Shown here: positions 1 to 11,481 of the stretch, piece by piece
How the letters are laid out: every line of letters starts with the position of its first letter
Numbering within the stretch: the stretch's first letter is position 1
NCBI GenBank assembly: GCA_013423325.1
Contig: BLJB01000365.1
Location: forward strand, 62,001-126,000
Source of the DNA: Usnea hakonensis
Lineage: Eukaryota; Ascomycota; Lecanoromycetes; Lecanorales; Parmeliaceae
Length of the DNA: 64,000 nucleotides
Reading direction: 5' to 3'
The notes under the pieces: model-generated
Databases searched by the model: none
Told to the model about the DNA's origin: nothing
The model's input: only the letters and a program-made list of their open reading frames with translations
Made by a program: the position numbers and the translations under genes

Positions 1-1867
1 TTGACCTCGGGAACAGGTAGTTCCACCGTTTTCCTTTTGCTATGTCAGTTCCGAGCATAGAAGGAATCAGAGCTGCTTTGTCGAGCGGATTGCCCAAGGC
101 CACCCGCAATTATAAATATCGGCATTAGACAGAACAAGCAAAATAAGAAGGCTGTTCGCCTCGCATTACGACATATTGATTATTGACTTCTTTGGCATAC
201 AAATTGGACAAATCGGCTTTGGACAACAGCAAGCCAGGATATGACCATTTGCTCCTCCTACCCAATGGAGCGTCTGAAGTATGATCCTGACCAAGCATAG
301 CCTATGAGATGTAGCTTCGGACCTTGGAACACACTCTCTACGCTTTCCGTGAGCTTGGCGGCCTTACAGTCCTACCCCAGTGTTCTCGTCCCGGCAAGCA
401 CGAAACCACCCGCAATGGTTGGACAGCCATAATTTTGCAAGCTACCGCTTTTCACCCGGCACAGAGAGCAATCTTGAATTGTGACGACCTTACCTCGGGC
501 AGCCTTTCTTCAATGCATTTTGCATGTCCCCCATCTTTCTTGCACTTTGCCGAATCTTAGTGAGTGTTTGAGTATGATGCTTGAATGACATGTAGTGGCT
601 TGAGTGCAGAAGAGACGAGAAAGATTTTCTGCTCGGTGAACCAGCAGTGGGACTGTACGCTTGACGCAGAACCGCGAAGAGATTCCGCTGATGCATATAC
701 CCTCGTGGACAACCAGCGGGTAAGAGAAGATCAAACGCCGTTGGAAATTTATCCTAAACGCCAGTCCATCTTTTTGTCGGTGTCATTCTGTAGGCACAGT
801 GCCGGCGTTTTTGATGTCCAAGATGAATTCGGTCGTCATTGATTGATACATTTCCTTCGAGTTCGTTAAACCTGGCTGCTCAGGGTTTTCGTTTGGGTAG
901 CCTTCCTGCTTATATGTGCTGGGTGCGGCGGCATTGCGGCGGCTTTACGCTTCTCAGTTTGCTTTTAATGCCTTCTTCCCTCGTTCTATGGGTAAGACCA
1001 GTTATCCAGCCCATCAACCTTCGGTCCCAACGTGGAAATATCAGTTTTGCTAAGTGTTCGGGCTTGCAGCAGAATTTGCTTTGACAGGCTTTTCGTTCAG
1101 CGGCCCCTGGGAACAACTAAGCCTTGGTATTTATTATCACGGGTCATGTTCATCCTGTTACATAGGCAATGTCGCGAGCGAGTGCCATGAAACGTTATTC
1201 TGTCAATCGTTGAGACTGCGTGTACTTGGAAAGAATCTCTGGTAAAATGAAGATGACAGCGAAGGCATCGCTTACCATGAATCAAGGTCACTATCGTCAA
1301 CAATGTAGACAAACACCTGCTGCTGTATTTCATGCTCAGGCTAGTCCCCCTAAAAAAGTCGCTGGCTCCATAATAGGCTAAAGGAAGATTGTCTAGAGCA
1401 TACCCTAGACAATCATCGGAAATCCGATCAAAGGGAGACGCTCTTAAGAGTCTTGGAAGAAGTGCAATTCATTTCGACAAGCCGTTGTGAAAGTGCTGGC
1501 CATAAGATGGACTACCTACGAGCAGCGGACGGGTAGCAAGAGGCCCACTCGACAAACATAAAAGCTCCATAGATTCCTCCGCTTTCCTTTCATACATAGC
1601 CACCTATCCATTTCCCATCGTTGCGCGTCTTGTGCGCGAATTCTCATATCCCATGTTCCGTGGCCCCAGGAAAAAGTCGTCCATTTTCTCTCTCGATAAC
1701 AGAACAGCAAACTCCGTAGTGCTCCAAACGCCTAGCAATTCCAAAGAGATTGAACCTTCAACTCCTAAAAGCGAAAGAGACTCGCATCGTCTCTAAACGC
1801 AGATATCTATAAGCCAGACCGCTCGCATTGCATACCAGATGTATGTGTCAAAGTTGAAAATATATGG
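1..1867. other. Gene-free stretch at left edge
   Basis: I find no convincing coding exon on either strand; open frames are short and not joined by credible splice sites. The right part is probably the 3' flank of the minus-strand gene that ends at 1868. One clear element is a 10-bp perfect inverted repeat, GATTGTCTAG at 1387-1396 and CTAGACAATC at 1405-1414, with an 8-nt loop. Confidence 0.5.
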
Positions 1868-3332
1868 TTAAGAATGGAATAGATCCCAGGCCCTGGCGCA
1901 CAAACCCAGAAATTCATCCTTTTTCTTTCGTTGTGTTTCTGGACTGTCTATACCGAGTCCAAATGGCCCACGCCGAAGCTCGGGACCACTCCCAAGAGGG
2001 GGTGTGCCCATGTCGCGCTCGTACTCTGCTCGGCCTCGTCTCCGGCCATGGCCGCTTCGGCTGGACTCGCCATTGACAAGATTGATTGGTGGCTTACCAG
2101 GCGTCGCACCGTGATTCGATGGAGGTGAAGGCGGTGTGGGCGGCTGGTGGCCAGTGTAATGGACTATCTTTGGAAGTAAATCCTCTCTGCCACCAGCCAT
2201 CTCGACTACTGCCTCTTCTGCTGACCGGTAATCTCGACCTCTGCTGGACGGAGGAGGATGTGATGATGGTGGTGGAACACCGGGAGAGGGAAAGGCAGGT
2301 CGGTGGTTAGAATGAGAAGAGTTGGAATTGGAATTGGATGGATAGTGGCCTTCTCTTCTGTGCATACCGAGACCGTCCCCAGCGAAGACATCTGATATTG
2401 GAGGTAGCCTATTAGTCGTTTGAGTTGCGGGCACATGATGGATATGAGAGGTATTGGACAGATTTGAAGGTTGATTCGCAATGTGTCGAGTCATAGGGTG
2501 CTGGTGTCTGCCGGTAAAGCTTTGATGGAGAGGCGCCGATTGGATGACTCTTTCATTGGCAAATTGCTCATGGGATGGTGGAACTATGGACAAGCCGTTT
2601 GGTGGCCGCTTCTTTGATGTCGAAGGTGTCTTCAACCCTCCACCGAATGGATTATCAGAGGTACTCCTCCCATCTGGGTCGGTAGGCTTTGCGGTTTTTT
2701 GTAATCGTGACTCGATGATGTGCCTTTGTTGATCTCGAACGGATATGCTCCTCTGCAGTTGTTGCTGCATGGTCGGATCCTGGGTCTGGAAGCCGGGTGA
2801 TAGACAAGCCAGTCCGACATCTACCATGGCCAAACCTCCACTCTCTCTCGCCGTCAATGGTGCCGATGGCCTCGATGACATGCCACCCTGGCTTTGAGAG
2901 GTGCTTGAGGACAAGTCCAATTTCCTCGGTCTGTGCCTGGAGGTGGCAGGCACCTCTGGCGATGAAGGCGGCTCCTTCTTCACGATGATCTTGGGCGGCC
3001 CATGCCTTGCGCTGTACATGGTGTAAGAAGCACGATGGTAGGTTGGTAGCAGCAGCATGGTGCAGATGGGTGGAGAGTAAGAGAAAGACGACTCACGAAT
3101 TGGGTGAACGTTTGCCGTCTGGAGTAGCTTTCTGTTTTGCCGCAGCTTCACTAAGCACAATTGGAGCATTGGGTGATGTGGTTCGGGAAGTGGCTGACGC
3201 AGACCTTCGCTCGGCTGAAGCAGGAGTGTGTGTGGAAGGAGCGAGGGTCGGAAAGCTTGACTGGGGACTCGAGCCAGGTTCGGATGTAGGCGGAGCGAGC
3301 GGCGCTGCGACCGATGCGACAGCTGTGGACAT
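1868..3332 (-). CDS. Ser/Pro-rich conserved fungal protein of unknown function
   Basis: Two exons, 3332-3097 and 3011-1868, joined across an 85-nt GT-AG intron (phase 2) give 459 residues. I do not recognise the family. The protein is low in complexity: an Ala/Ser/Pro-rich N-terminus, a basic-acidic patch (IIVKKEPPSSPE), a conserved-looking helix around QRSISVRDQQRHIIESRL, a His/Asn/Ser-rich middle, Pro-rich runs, and a conserved-looking C-terminal tip ending EFLGLCARAWDLFHS. No membrane segment or signal peptide is seen. The composition and the KKEP patch (a possible SUMO site) suggest a nuclear regulator, which is inference only. The start ATG at 3332 lies in good context and the splice keeps frame exactly. 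The upstream flank is full of microsatellites. Confidence 0.7.
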
Positions 3333-3673
3333 GGCGAAGGTTGTGGGAGAAGGATGTTCTAACGACAGCAGGTGGCTATGAGAATATTTCCAACACGAGC
3401 GACAAGCGCAAGAAACGAGGCTCGCGCCTTAAGGATCGCTTGACAGTGCAAGCCTTCCAGAAAAAAGGGGAAAGGAAGCGAAGCGGCGCGAAGTGAGGAG
3501 AGGAGAGCAGATGAAGATGTCTGGCTGGGTTGGTGATGGAGGATAGACTGGATCTTGGGTTGGGAGGGAGAGAATATTATTATTATTGTAGGATGACAAA
3601 GATGTGGATGTGCAGGAATTAAACAAAGTGTCGGGCCAGGTGTCAAATTGAAAATACTACTCACAATAACAAC

Positions 3674-3715
3674 GATGATGATGATGATGATGATGAATAA
3701 TAATAATAATAATAA
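3674..3715. repeat. GAT/AAT trinucleotide microsatellite
   Basis: A run of about eight GAT units passes directly into about seven AAT units. It lies in the presumed 5' leader or promoter of the minus-strand orphan gene. Confidence 0.9.
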
Positions 3716-3827
3716 TTATAATAATACGTACGTAGTGGGAATAAAAAACATAAGGGGAAGAGAAGATAATCAAAAGGTTTGAAGTTGGGGAAGAGTCTTG
3801 AGAGTGTAGCTTGTAAGGTAGAAAGGC

Positions 3828-3853
3828 GAGAGAGAGAGAGAGAGAGAGAGAGA
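3828..3853. repeat. AG dinucleotide microsatellite
   Basis: An uninterrupted (GA)n run of about 26 nt in the upstream region of the orphan gene, followed by tandem GTAAG units near 3862-3878. Confidence 0.9.
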
Positions 3854-4182
3854 AAGGGTGCGTAAGGTAAGGTAAGGTATCTGAAACAACGGGGGACTCC
3901 TTCGGCTCAAGCAGTTCGACCGTCTGAAGGGTTTCGGCTTGCATCGCCAGTCAAGGATGTCATGTTCTGTTTGTCGAGTCCGAGTCCGAGACCTGTTGGT
4001 TCTACAAGAGACTGACTACGGCAGTAACAGCACGATACTAAAGTAAGGTACTTTAGGTACTTTATGATCATCATTATTACAGTATGAGATAAATGTTGCC
4101 TAAAAATATTACCCCGTAAGGTACGGATAAAGTACCTTGGTCTATAGAGAGTGTTTCGCATCAGAGACTGTTTTAAGGGAGC

Positions 4183-4209
4183 TTATTATTATTATTATTA
4201 TTATTATTA
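4183..4209. repeat. ATT trinucleotide microsatellite
   Basis: Nine or so TTA units in a row in the same divergent intergenic region. Confidence 0.9.
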
Positions 4210-5230
4210 GTAGACGATGATGCGGAAACGCTGTTTCTTAATTCTTGTGTCCTAAAGCACATATACCTCCCCATATATTGCTTGATATAATATTGTAAGA
4301 CGATTGAAAGGTTGGGGATGCCGCAAGCTGAATGACAAAAAAGCCAAGAGCTGAGACTGCCGAAGGAGCTCGTATTTCTTGGTTAGTAGTCAATAATACC
4401 GACTTTACATCTTCCCATTCAGCTTCGTATATTCCGCCTACACGAGACGTGATCGAAGTGATACTGTATGCCTTCTCTCCGTGCCACAAACAGACCCTTA
4501 TTCCGTTGAAGAGAACATCCAACGAAAAGACGAGGCAACGTCTGTAACAACTGTAATTTTCAAGATCGAATTAAGGACTGTAAGACTTAGAGACATTGTT
4601 TTTCCTTCTGATAGGCAAACGTCCAATCAGAACATGCGGTATTCAGCTGCTAATGTATCTCGCCGCGAAACTTCAAACCTCCATTCGTTGCTGAAACAGG
4701 CCACCATCTTCCTGCGGATTGCCCCTGACGGAGTCAAAAACATCCAAGCAGACCCTTGCCAATCGGAGCGCAAGCTGTCTTCCATTAATAATGTAGCTCT
4801 GTTGGCATAACAGGAGCGTCTCTTGTTCCTATCTGTGAATTAAAGAATTCCGGCTTCTAATTAATAGTTAATACCACACATATTTCCTCTCGATCCGCGC
4901 TAGTGTAATTATGATTTGCCGATGGTAATGTAAAGTGCTCGACCTTTTGTCGACCATTTGAGTGCTTAAGAGGAGTCGAAAAGATGTTGCCGCGCGGTCT
5001 CGCTAATCAAATGTATACTTGTGCTCGACCTCAGCACAATACAAAGAAGAGCTACATATTATAGCCGCTCAGAAACGACTTTCCGTTGCAAGCCTGCGTT
5101 TCATGCGGGGTGGGTAACGCGTGGTGGATAATTTGGATTGAAAAACCTCGGCTTAGCGGAGGGGGCAAAGTTCCCTTATACCTCCGCGAGGAAGGGTTTT
5201 ACCCCGGTTGTGCAATATTAGACACACAAA

Positions 5231-5808
5231 ATGGCTTCGGTCCTCGCTTCTGAGGATCAGTCCATGTCCGACGCTGCAGGAAATGAAAAGAACATCGGGG
5301 CAAACCCAGATGAAACATTTGTAGACCTGAGTGATCAGCGAGTAAGGGTGGTAAGAATGGACTGAGCTACTCTTTCAACGCGCTTAGCTAACAATTTTTA
5401 CGTAGCTTCCAGGCGCAAGTGATACAGCGGCATCGTTTGAATTCGAGGGGGAAGATCATACTCTAGGCAATGCCCTAAGGTACATGATCATGAAGAAGTA
5501 TGGTCCATTTTACTCCCTTTGGCTCCGTCCTATAATTGAAATTCATCGGCAGTCCTGAAGTTGAGCTATGTGGGTACTCGATACCGCATCCGTCCGAAGC
5601 TAAGATGAATTTGAGGATACAAACATATGGTGTGTGCACAGCGGATCAACTTGATTCACGTCCTTTCTAAAGCCATCGTTCAGAAGGAATAACAGTCTAC
5701 GATGCGCTAGAGAAAGGGTTCGATGACCTTATGAGTTTGTGCGATGTCGTGATTGACAAATTCACGGTTGCCAGAGATGCTTTCAATGCTAAAGAAACTC
5801 TTGAATGA
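5231..5808 (+). CDS. RPC19: RNA polymerase I and III subunit AC19
   Basis: Four exons (5231-5350, 5406-5497, 5553-5629, 5684-5808) join in phase to 137 residues. The product is the small alpha-like subunit shared by RNA polymerases I and III, which pairs with AC40 to nucleate assembly of the enzyme in the nucleus. Diagnostic blocks of the Rpb11/RpoA-L fold are EDHTLGNALRYMIM, GYSIPHPSEAKMNLRIQTY and ALEKGFDDLMSLCDVV. The first 35 residues are an acidic, poorly conserved tail, as usual in fungi. Start at 5231 is the first ATG and gives the usual family length. The gene is convergent with NDUFA6, whose stop lies only 127 bp away. BDP1 (TFIIIB), another Pol III component, lies 40 kb to the right. 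Confidence 0.96.
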
Positions 5809-5935
5809 AAGTGAGACATGCGAAGCCGTGGAAATCATGATGATGGTCTGAGCCAAATGGGCTTCCAAAGTCCTCATTAGCATTGTATATATTAGTATGC
5901 AAAGTAGAATGCACCTTGACTGTAACGCAGACATC

Positions 5936-6611
5936 TCAGTTCCGGCCCTGTGGAGATCATGATCAGACGTCCCAAATCTCATTGCTGTAATGCAAATGCC
6001 TACCTCGAGAAAGCCTTGCATGAATCCTGCAGGTAGTCTTGCTGTCGGATTTTCCGTTTCTCGAAAATACTTCATGACGTGTGGTATCTGCTTCCAATAG
6101 TTCAAGGTTTCCTGCCGTGTGCTGCGTCAGCATTCATGCAGTAAATGTGCCCTTGTTCCAGAATCTCGTCTGTTCCTCCCCAACATTCAGCCTCCCAGCA
6201 TAAGCTCTCTTAATGTCTGCCAGCGGAGCGGCCCACCTGAAACTCGGCGTGACTTTGGAACAGCAACATGTCGATCACAGGCAGCTGATTGACAAATCGG
6301 TGTCTTTCAAACTCTTGCCGTACTTTCGTTCGCAGCTGGGACACAGGCAAATTGAGTGAATACATTTGCTGAATCTCAGGGGCCTGTTGCGCAGCTCAAG
6401 GTCAGATTCCAGATACCAATACCGCAGTCATCTATTAGAACTGACCGATCTCAGCCATTGCCGGTAAGCATGAATCACCCTACGCTGCGCATCTTGCCAA
6501 CTCGTCGCTGGGGAATGATCAGTCTATACCTAAAGCGCCGCTTCTGCCAGGGTGGATTGATTTCTTACAAGACCGTGTCCGCTGTGCAAGGTACGTGGGA
6601 TTAATTACCAT
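5936..6611 (-). CDS. NADH:ubiquinone oxidoreductase LYR subunit (NDUFA6/B14 type)
   Basis: Five small exons (6611-6569, 6507-6446, 6383-6237, 6111-6004, 5947-5936) splice in phase to 123 residues, the normal length for this family. The product is an accessory LYR-motif subunit of mitochondrial complex I that binds the acyl carrier protein on the matrix arm. Blocks seen: AYRQWLRS (the LYR-type region), EFERHRFVNQLPVIDMLLFQ, NYWKQIPHVMKYFR and the terminal GFLEGRN. The last exon is only 12 nt and encodes Gly-Arg-Asn-stop. No single frame shows more than a fragment of the gene. Head-to-head with BUD31 across 355 bp. Confidence 0.93.
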
Positions 6612-6966
6612 TGTCTCAATGTGTGAGAAAATGACGTCGAGCTCCTTGACCTCGTGAGTAAAGAGGGATGGGAGCACTAGGAAAGTACAGTAATTGCCCC
6701 AGTTGCTAAGCCGTGTCTACATACCTTGAAGTAACCAGCCTCGACCAAGTGTAAGTAGCTAGGCCTACCCGAGGATTATCCGTGGGTAGGATGTTTCCAG
6801 ATGGAAAACCGTGGATCTAAGGTGAGGACTAAGGCAATACGGTAAAGTAGGTAGGTAAGGAAACGGCGCCAAGTGTACCCAGTTTCTGTCAAACAGTCTC
6901 AGATCGATCACAATTTTGAGATTTTCTGCAACCACCGCGACTTCTCTCGGGCACGAGCCTCAAGAG
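6612..6966. promoter_or_regulatory. Shared promoter of NDUFA6 and BUD31
   Basis: A 355-bp head-to-head gap. It contains GTAAAGTAGGTAGGTAAGG at about 6842-6860, a member of the dispersed GTAAGGTAC-like motif family. Confidence 0.45.
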
Positions 6967-7524
6967 ATGCCTCCTGTTCGCTCAGCTCGAAATCGCAAGC
7001 CCCCACCGGACGGCTTCGACGACATCGAAGACACCCTACTGGAGTTCGCCAACAAGATGAAAGACGCCGAAAATGCTTCACATGAGGGAAAGAAACGACA
7101 CGAGGTCGTATGGCCTATATTCCAGATCACCCATCAGCGTATGCCACTTCCATCGGTACGAAGAGTTGTGACTTACAATTTCTCCAAGTATAGGCTCAAA
7201 ATATATCTTCGACCTCTACTATGACAAAGAGGCCATATCTAAGCCGCTCTACGAGTGGCTACTTAAGAACCGTTATGCGGACGGGAACTTGATTGCCAAG
7301 TGGAAGAAGCAAGGGTATGAAAAGGTACGTATTACTGGATCAGCTTTCATACACAGCACTGACCTGGGAACGATTTACAGTTATGCTGCCTACGATGTAT
7401 ACAGACAAAAGAGACGAATTTCAATGCAACTTGCATCTGTCGAGTACCTCAAGCGCAGCTGAAAGAAGACCAAACCATTGAATGTGTGAGCTGCGGGTGT
7501 CGTGGCTGTTCTTCTGCTGATTGA
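6967..7524 (+). CDS. BUD31: Spliceosome-associated protein BUD31 (G10 family)
   Basis: Three exons (6967-7138, 7194-7324, 7381-7524) give 148 residues, matching the very conserved G10 family. BUD31 sits in the activated spliceosome near Prp19/NTC components and Cwc2 and helps pre-mRNA splicing in the nucleus. Seen directly: the N-terminal RNRKPPPDGFDDIEDTLLEF, then EGKKRHEVVWPIFQITHQR, and a Cys-rich zinc-binding C-terminus with CCLRCIQ, CICRVPQAQLK and CVSCGCRGCSS. All splice junctions preserve the family sequence. Convergent with the membrane orphan at 7710, 185 bp away. Confidence 0.97.
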
Positions 7525-7709
7525 CTAGCCTTCCACATGATATCATAATGAACGTGGTGGTTCCTTGAGTATGCACAGCATGGCGTCAGGAGAATGAGAG
7601 CTTAGAGGTTTAAGCCCCGGAAAGATTCTGTAAATGTAAATGTTGTACAGCTTGGCTCGAGCTCCCAGGGGTGGAGACCCCGGAGATATCAAGCACTGAC
7701 GCCTCGCCA

Positions 7710-8491
7710 TCAAAAACAGTCCGAGCTATCCTCTTCTTCAATAATGGTGTTGATTTTGATCCCACCTCGCTCTTGACCCCTTTCTATCGTACTCCAGTCC
7801 ATATACTCCTCCCTCAGACCCAGGTTGTTTTTTTGAAGACGTTGCTTCTGTCTCGATTCCAGTATTGGAATCTCGGCATGCGCTCTCTCTCGCTTTTCTG
7901 CGCGATAAGAAGCCAAAGACTGCCCTCTTCGCTCTTCTGATGACCGATCAAGGTCCAGCATGGATATGATGAAGCTCGAGACATAGTGAAGGCTTGTCCC
8001 AGTGACGATGCCGACAAGCGCTGCGATTCCGAAGAAGATGTAGAGAGTCTGCACTGACCCCATTAGTGGTCCGTGAAACGTGCTTGACCACGCACCAAGA
8101 TTTGCTTAACTTGCCTCAAACTTTTCAAGAACCCGTAAAGCTTGCCAACAAACGTAGAGACCAAAGTGGCCGAGGTATAGCAAGGGCGCGGTGATTATGG
8201 CCAAGACGGAGAAGACGAGATTCAAGATGTAGAAGACCGGGTATGCAATGTAGTAGCTCACAGTCCAAGCGGCGAACATGTACTCCATTGCGAGGATGAC
8301 GAATTCATGATCGCTTCCTAAAAGCCACAAGAAACCGCGGATTATGATGCGCCATGCTTTATGCCACAAGATAATGGAGCGTTGCCAGAGATGGCCTGCG
8401 CAGCGACTAGCGATGTGACTAGCCTATTCAGAACATGTATGAAACCTACCTACCTAGCTAGGTACTTTTCAACACTCTTCGATTGATTCAT
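7710..8491 (-). CDS. Conserved fungal multi-pass membrane protein, unknown function
   Basis: Likely three exons (8491-8466, 8418-8111, 8053-7710), total 225 residues. The second intron (57 nt, GTTAAG donor) is well supported because it restores frame. The first exon (26 nt) is inferred from a phase-matching 47-nt intron, since no in-frame ATG exists in exon 2. Around residues 45-100 are two hydrophobic stretches (YMFAAWTVSYYIAYPVFYIL and SVLAIITAPLLYLGHFGLYV), and a third follows the splice (LYIFFGIAALVGIVTG). The C-terminus is polar and charged. I recognise it only as a conserved fungal orphan. If the first exon is right, only 56 bp separate its start from that of the AMPK beta gene. Confidence 0.7.
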
Positions 8492-8547
8492 ATTGAAACG
8501 AATATTCATGGATTGACGAAATCATATTCATTTTAACGTATTGCAAC

Positions 8548-10106
8548 ATGGGCAATCAGAGCTCGAAAGAAAAAAGCCCCAATTCACCCGTAGCAAATCA
8601 TTCATCCAGCTCAAATTCCTCCACCACAAACCCCCGGAAGGAGAAGGAGCATAAGATTCCAACATCCCACAGCAATGCCATAAAGTCATCATATATCGAA
8701 AAACACTCCGCCAGCCCCTCTGCATTGCAACGACACCCACATCAAGACGCAACAGGCAACGAGCAGTCGAGGCAGACAGCTCAGGATGATAACAAGAAAG
8801 AAAGGTCCAGGACAACGGGCAAATCAACACCTGTCAAAGTACCTCGAGGTTTTGATCCAAGACGACAAAGGGGACCCGACTCACAGTTCGAATCCTCTGG
8901 CCCTCCCAAAGACCCCAACTTCGTGCCCCACTCAAACCTCAATTTTCCCCCTCGTATGCCCCTTCCCATCGAGGAAGAATTCCATGGTCCGTATTCACCT
9001 ACCATTGCAGCCCAAGACTTTTCTTCTTCTCTACATGAAGAAGATTTCGACGGCGCGATACCTCGTCAGTCCTCAGTCATAAGCAGCACAACGCTTGAAG
9101 AAGAAGAATTAGGCAATGAGCTTCAGCCATACCCGTTTGAAGCGCCGCCTCAGGGGATTGTACCAACACGGCTACAATGGATACAAGGTGGTGATAGGGT
9201 ATATGTCACCGGAACATTTGCTGGATGGAATAGAAAGTTCCGCATGAGCAAGGAGTAAGCAGTGTCCTCTTTCGTTTGTCTTTGCCTGCACACCAGTGTC
9301 TCCGGTAATATCCAGTCATGCATCTTTCCGTATACTATGATCAATTGCCCGCACCCAACCACTAGCACAAGTTTTCTTATCACATAAGCTTGAATAAGCG
9401 ATATGTGTGCTGACCTGATGCTCCTCAACAGCACTTCGACAGGGTATCACACAACAGTCCTCCAACTTCCACCGGGAACCCATCATGTTAAATTTATTGT
9501 TGACGGGGAGATGCAGCTTTCGAACGAACTGCCTACAGCCGTGGATTACACCAACATTCTTGTCAATTATGTTGAAGTGAGTGCCGATGACATCCCAAGG
9601 GAGGCTCCGAACGAGGGAAATGTTTCACCAAATTCTCACCCTCCTCAAGTGGTTCACGAAGGTACAGAAGCAAAGGATCATGCACCGGATTCTGTGGGCA
9701 AGACTCAGCTTGTTGAAGGGGAGCAAAAAGCTGAGCCAGTGTTCTGGGGAAAAGTTGTGCCCAAGTACCTCCATGATGTCGATCTTCCAGAGCAGTCCAG
9801 ACGCTATCAGCGAGCTGCTCGTGGTGTTTCTGATTTCTCAACGCCGCCAGGGTTACCGTTGTTTCTCGGCAAATCTATTTTGAATGGCACAACTCCCATG
9901 AAGGATGACAATAGCGTTTTGAATATGCCAAATCATACAGTATTAAATCATCTGGCCACAAGCAGTATCAAGCACGACGTGCTCGCTACAAGCATTACTA
10001 CTCGCTACAAGCGAAAGGTAAGACGGATGCAAAGCGTTATGAAAAGGACTTGCTCATCCTTCGATAGTATGTGACAACGATCGTATACAAACCCACAGAA
10101 GGGTAG
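8548..10106 (+). CDS. AMPK/SNF1 kinase complex beta subunit
   Basis: Three exons (8548-9254, 9432-10017, 10068-10106) give 443 residues. The beta subunit (Gal83/Sip1/Sip2 in yeast) is the scaffold that binds the catalytic alpha and regulatory gamma subunits of the SNF1 energy-sensing kinase and directs where it acts. The protein begins MGNQSSK, a good N-myristoylation signal. A long Ser/Pro-rich disordered region follows. The CBM48 glycogen-binding module runs from about residue 210 to 290 (VYVTGTFAGWNRKFRMSK, PGTHHVKFIVDGE). The C-terminal ASC domain runs from about 335 (EPVFWGKVVPKYL, PNHTVLNHLATSSIK, ending YVTTIVYKPTEG). The last exon is only 39 nt. Convergent with KAE1. Confidence 0.96.
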
Positions 10107-10375
10107 GATTCACTGCAGTACGATCACCATCTATCCATAAGTCCTGGGGCTTGCTCCACACTCCTTTACAAGCAGGACTTCCGTTCGAAGCAAATACTTC
10201 CCTGCTAGCGCAGTCCTCCCAGATTACAAGAAGCGTTGCCCGGCATCAGCTTGTTTCAGCAGACACTTGGAAAGCAATGTCTTGGTTCTATCATTCCGTT
10301 AGAATTAGTACGGTCACTTATCCACATAATGGGCCTTTGAGTTTCATTCATTATCGGAGACTCCTTTCCATAAAA

Positions 10376-11481
10376 TCATACTCTCCATTTGATGAGTACC
10401 TCGTCAGTCCTGAATCTTTGCGTGCATGTACTGTCCTCTAAGGGTGTGATTAACCCTGTCTTATACGCAAGTAGTCCCGCGTGTGCAATCATAATTCCAT
10501 TGTCAATGCAAAACCTTTCGTCTGTCGCGAAGACATTCCCTCGTCTTGCCCTCGCCATGATCCCCATCATCTGCTGTAGGCGCTCATTACTGCCCACCCC
10601 GCCTACAATCAATACCTGACTTGAGCCCACATGCGCCATAGCTCTCTCAGTAATCTCCACGAGCATAGCATAGACTGTTTCTTGCAGGCTGAAACATAGA
10701 TCTTCTTTCGTGATCTTCTCATTGGTGAACTCATCCTTCCATCCACCTTGACTTGCCTCAAGCTTCTCTGCCAGAACGTCAACGCTCGCTAGAATTCCCG
10801 AAAAGCTACAGTCCATTCCCTTGACCGCATACGGCAAGTCCACCAAATGCCTCCCTTGCTTCGCCATCTGCTCAATATTATAGCCTGGTGCAGGATCGTT
10901 CGATATACGCAAGGTCCGGGCAAATCGATCGAGGCAATTGCCTACAGCAATGTCCAGTGCCTCTCCGAAAATCCGATATCTTTGGGAAGCATATGCTATG
11001 ACTTGCGTGTTCCCCCCAGACACGTATAAAACTACTGGGTTCTGGGCGCCAGTGATTTCGCGACCCATTTCAATATCTTGAGAAAAGCTTTAGCACTGCC
11101 TAGTCACCGGTAGCTGAAACGGGACGTACGCCCGACACAATGGTTAACGCCGACCAACTGCTTTCCCCACAGCAGACCCAGCATCCTTGCAGCGACAGCG
11201 ACGCTCTGCAGTGGGGCCCCCATTCCTGGCCCCTTTGTATAGCATATACAGTCGATATCCTCCACTACAAGCGCGGCCTCTTTCATTGCCTGCTTTACAA
11301 GTCTGATTATCCATGACCTGTGATGTTTTGCGGTATCCTTTGGAAGGAAGCCTTCGCCGGGTGGGGAGACGAAAGTGTGGCGGATGTTGGAGAGTATGTG
11401 CGCAGCACCACCTTTTTGAGGGTGGAGGATGAGACCAACACCAAGTTTATTAGCAGAGCCTTCGAGACCTAACGCTATCAT
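10376..11481 (-). CDS. KAE1: tRNA N6-adenosine threonylcarbamoyltransferase, KEOPS subunit Kae1
   Basis: Two exons (11481-11130, 11076-10376; 53-nt intron) give 350 residues. Kae1 is the catalytic subunit of the KEOPS/EKC complex, which transfers threonylcarbamoyl to A37 of ANN-decoding tRNAs. Seen: MIALGLEGSANKLGVG at the start, SPPGEGFLPKDTAKHH, the metal-binding HxxxH written across the splice (H-C-V-G then H), LYVSGGNTQVIAY, and GGVGSNERLQ with DERFCIDNG near the end. It lacks a long N-terminal transit region, so it is the cytosolic/nuclear enzyme and not the mitochondrial Qri7 type. The start ATG at 11481 gives the standard N-terminus. Confidence 0.96.

Larger units (their letters stand above)
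3333..5230. promoter_or_regulatory. Divergent intergenic region rich in microsatellites
   Basis: This 1.9-kb gap separates the starts of the orphan gene (-) and RPC19 (+). It holds a GAT/AAT trinucleotide tract (3674-3715), an AG dinucleotide tract (3828-3853), an ATT tract (4183-4209), and several copies of the GTAAGGTA / AAGTACCTT motif near 3860, 4040-4065 and 4115-4138. Open frames around 4240-4810 have no recognisable product or splice support. Confidence 0.5.
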
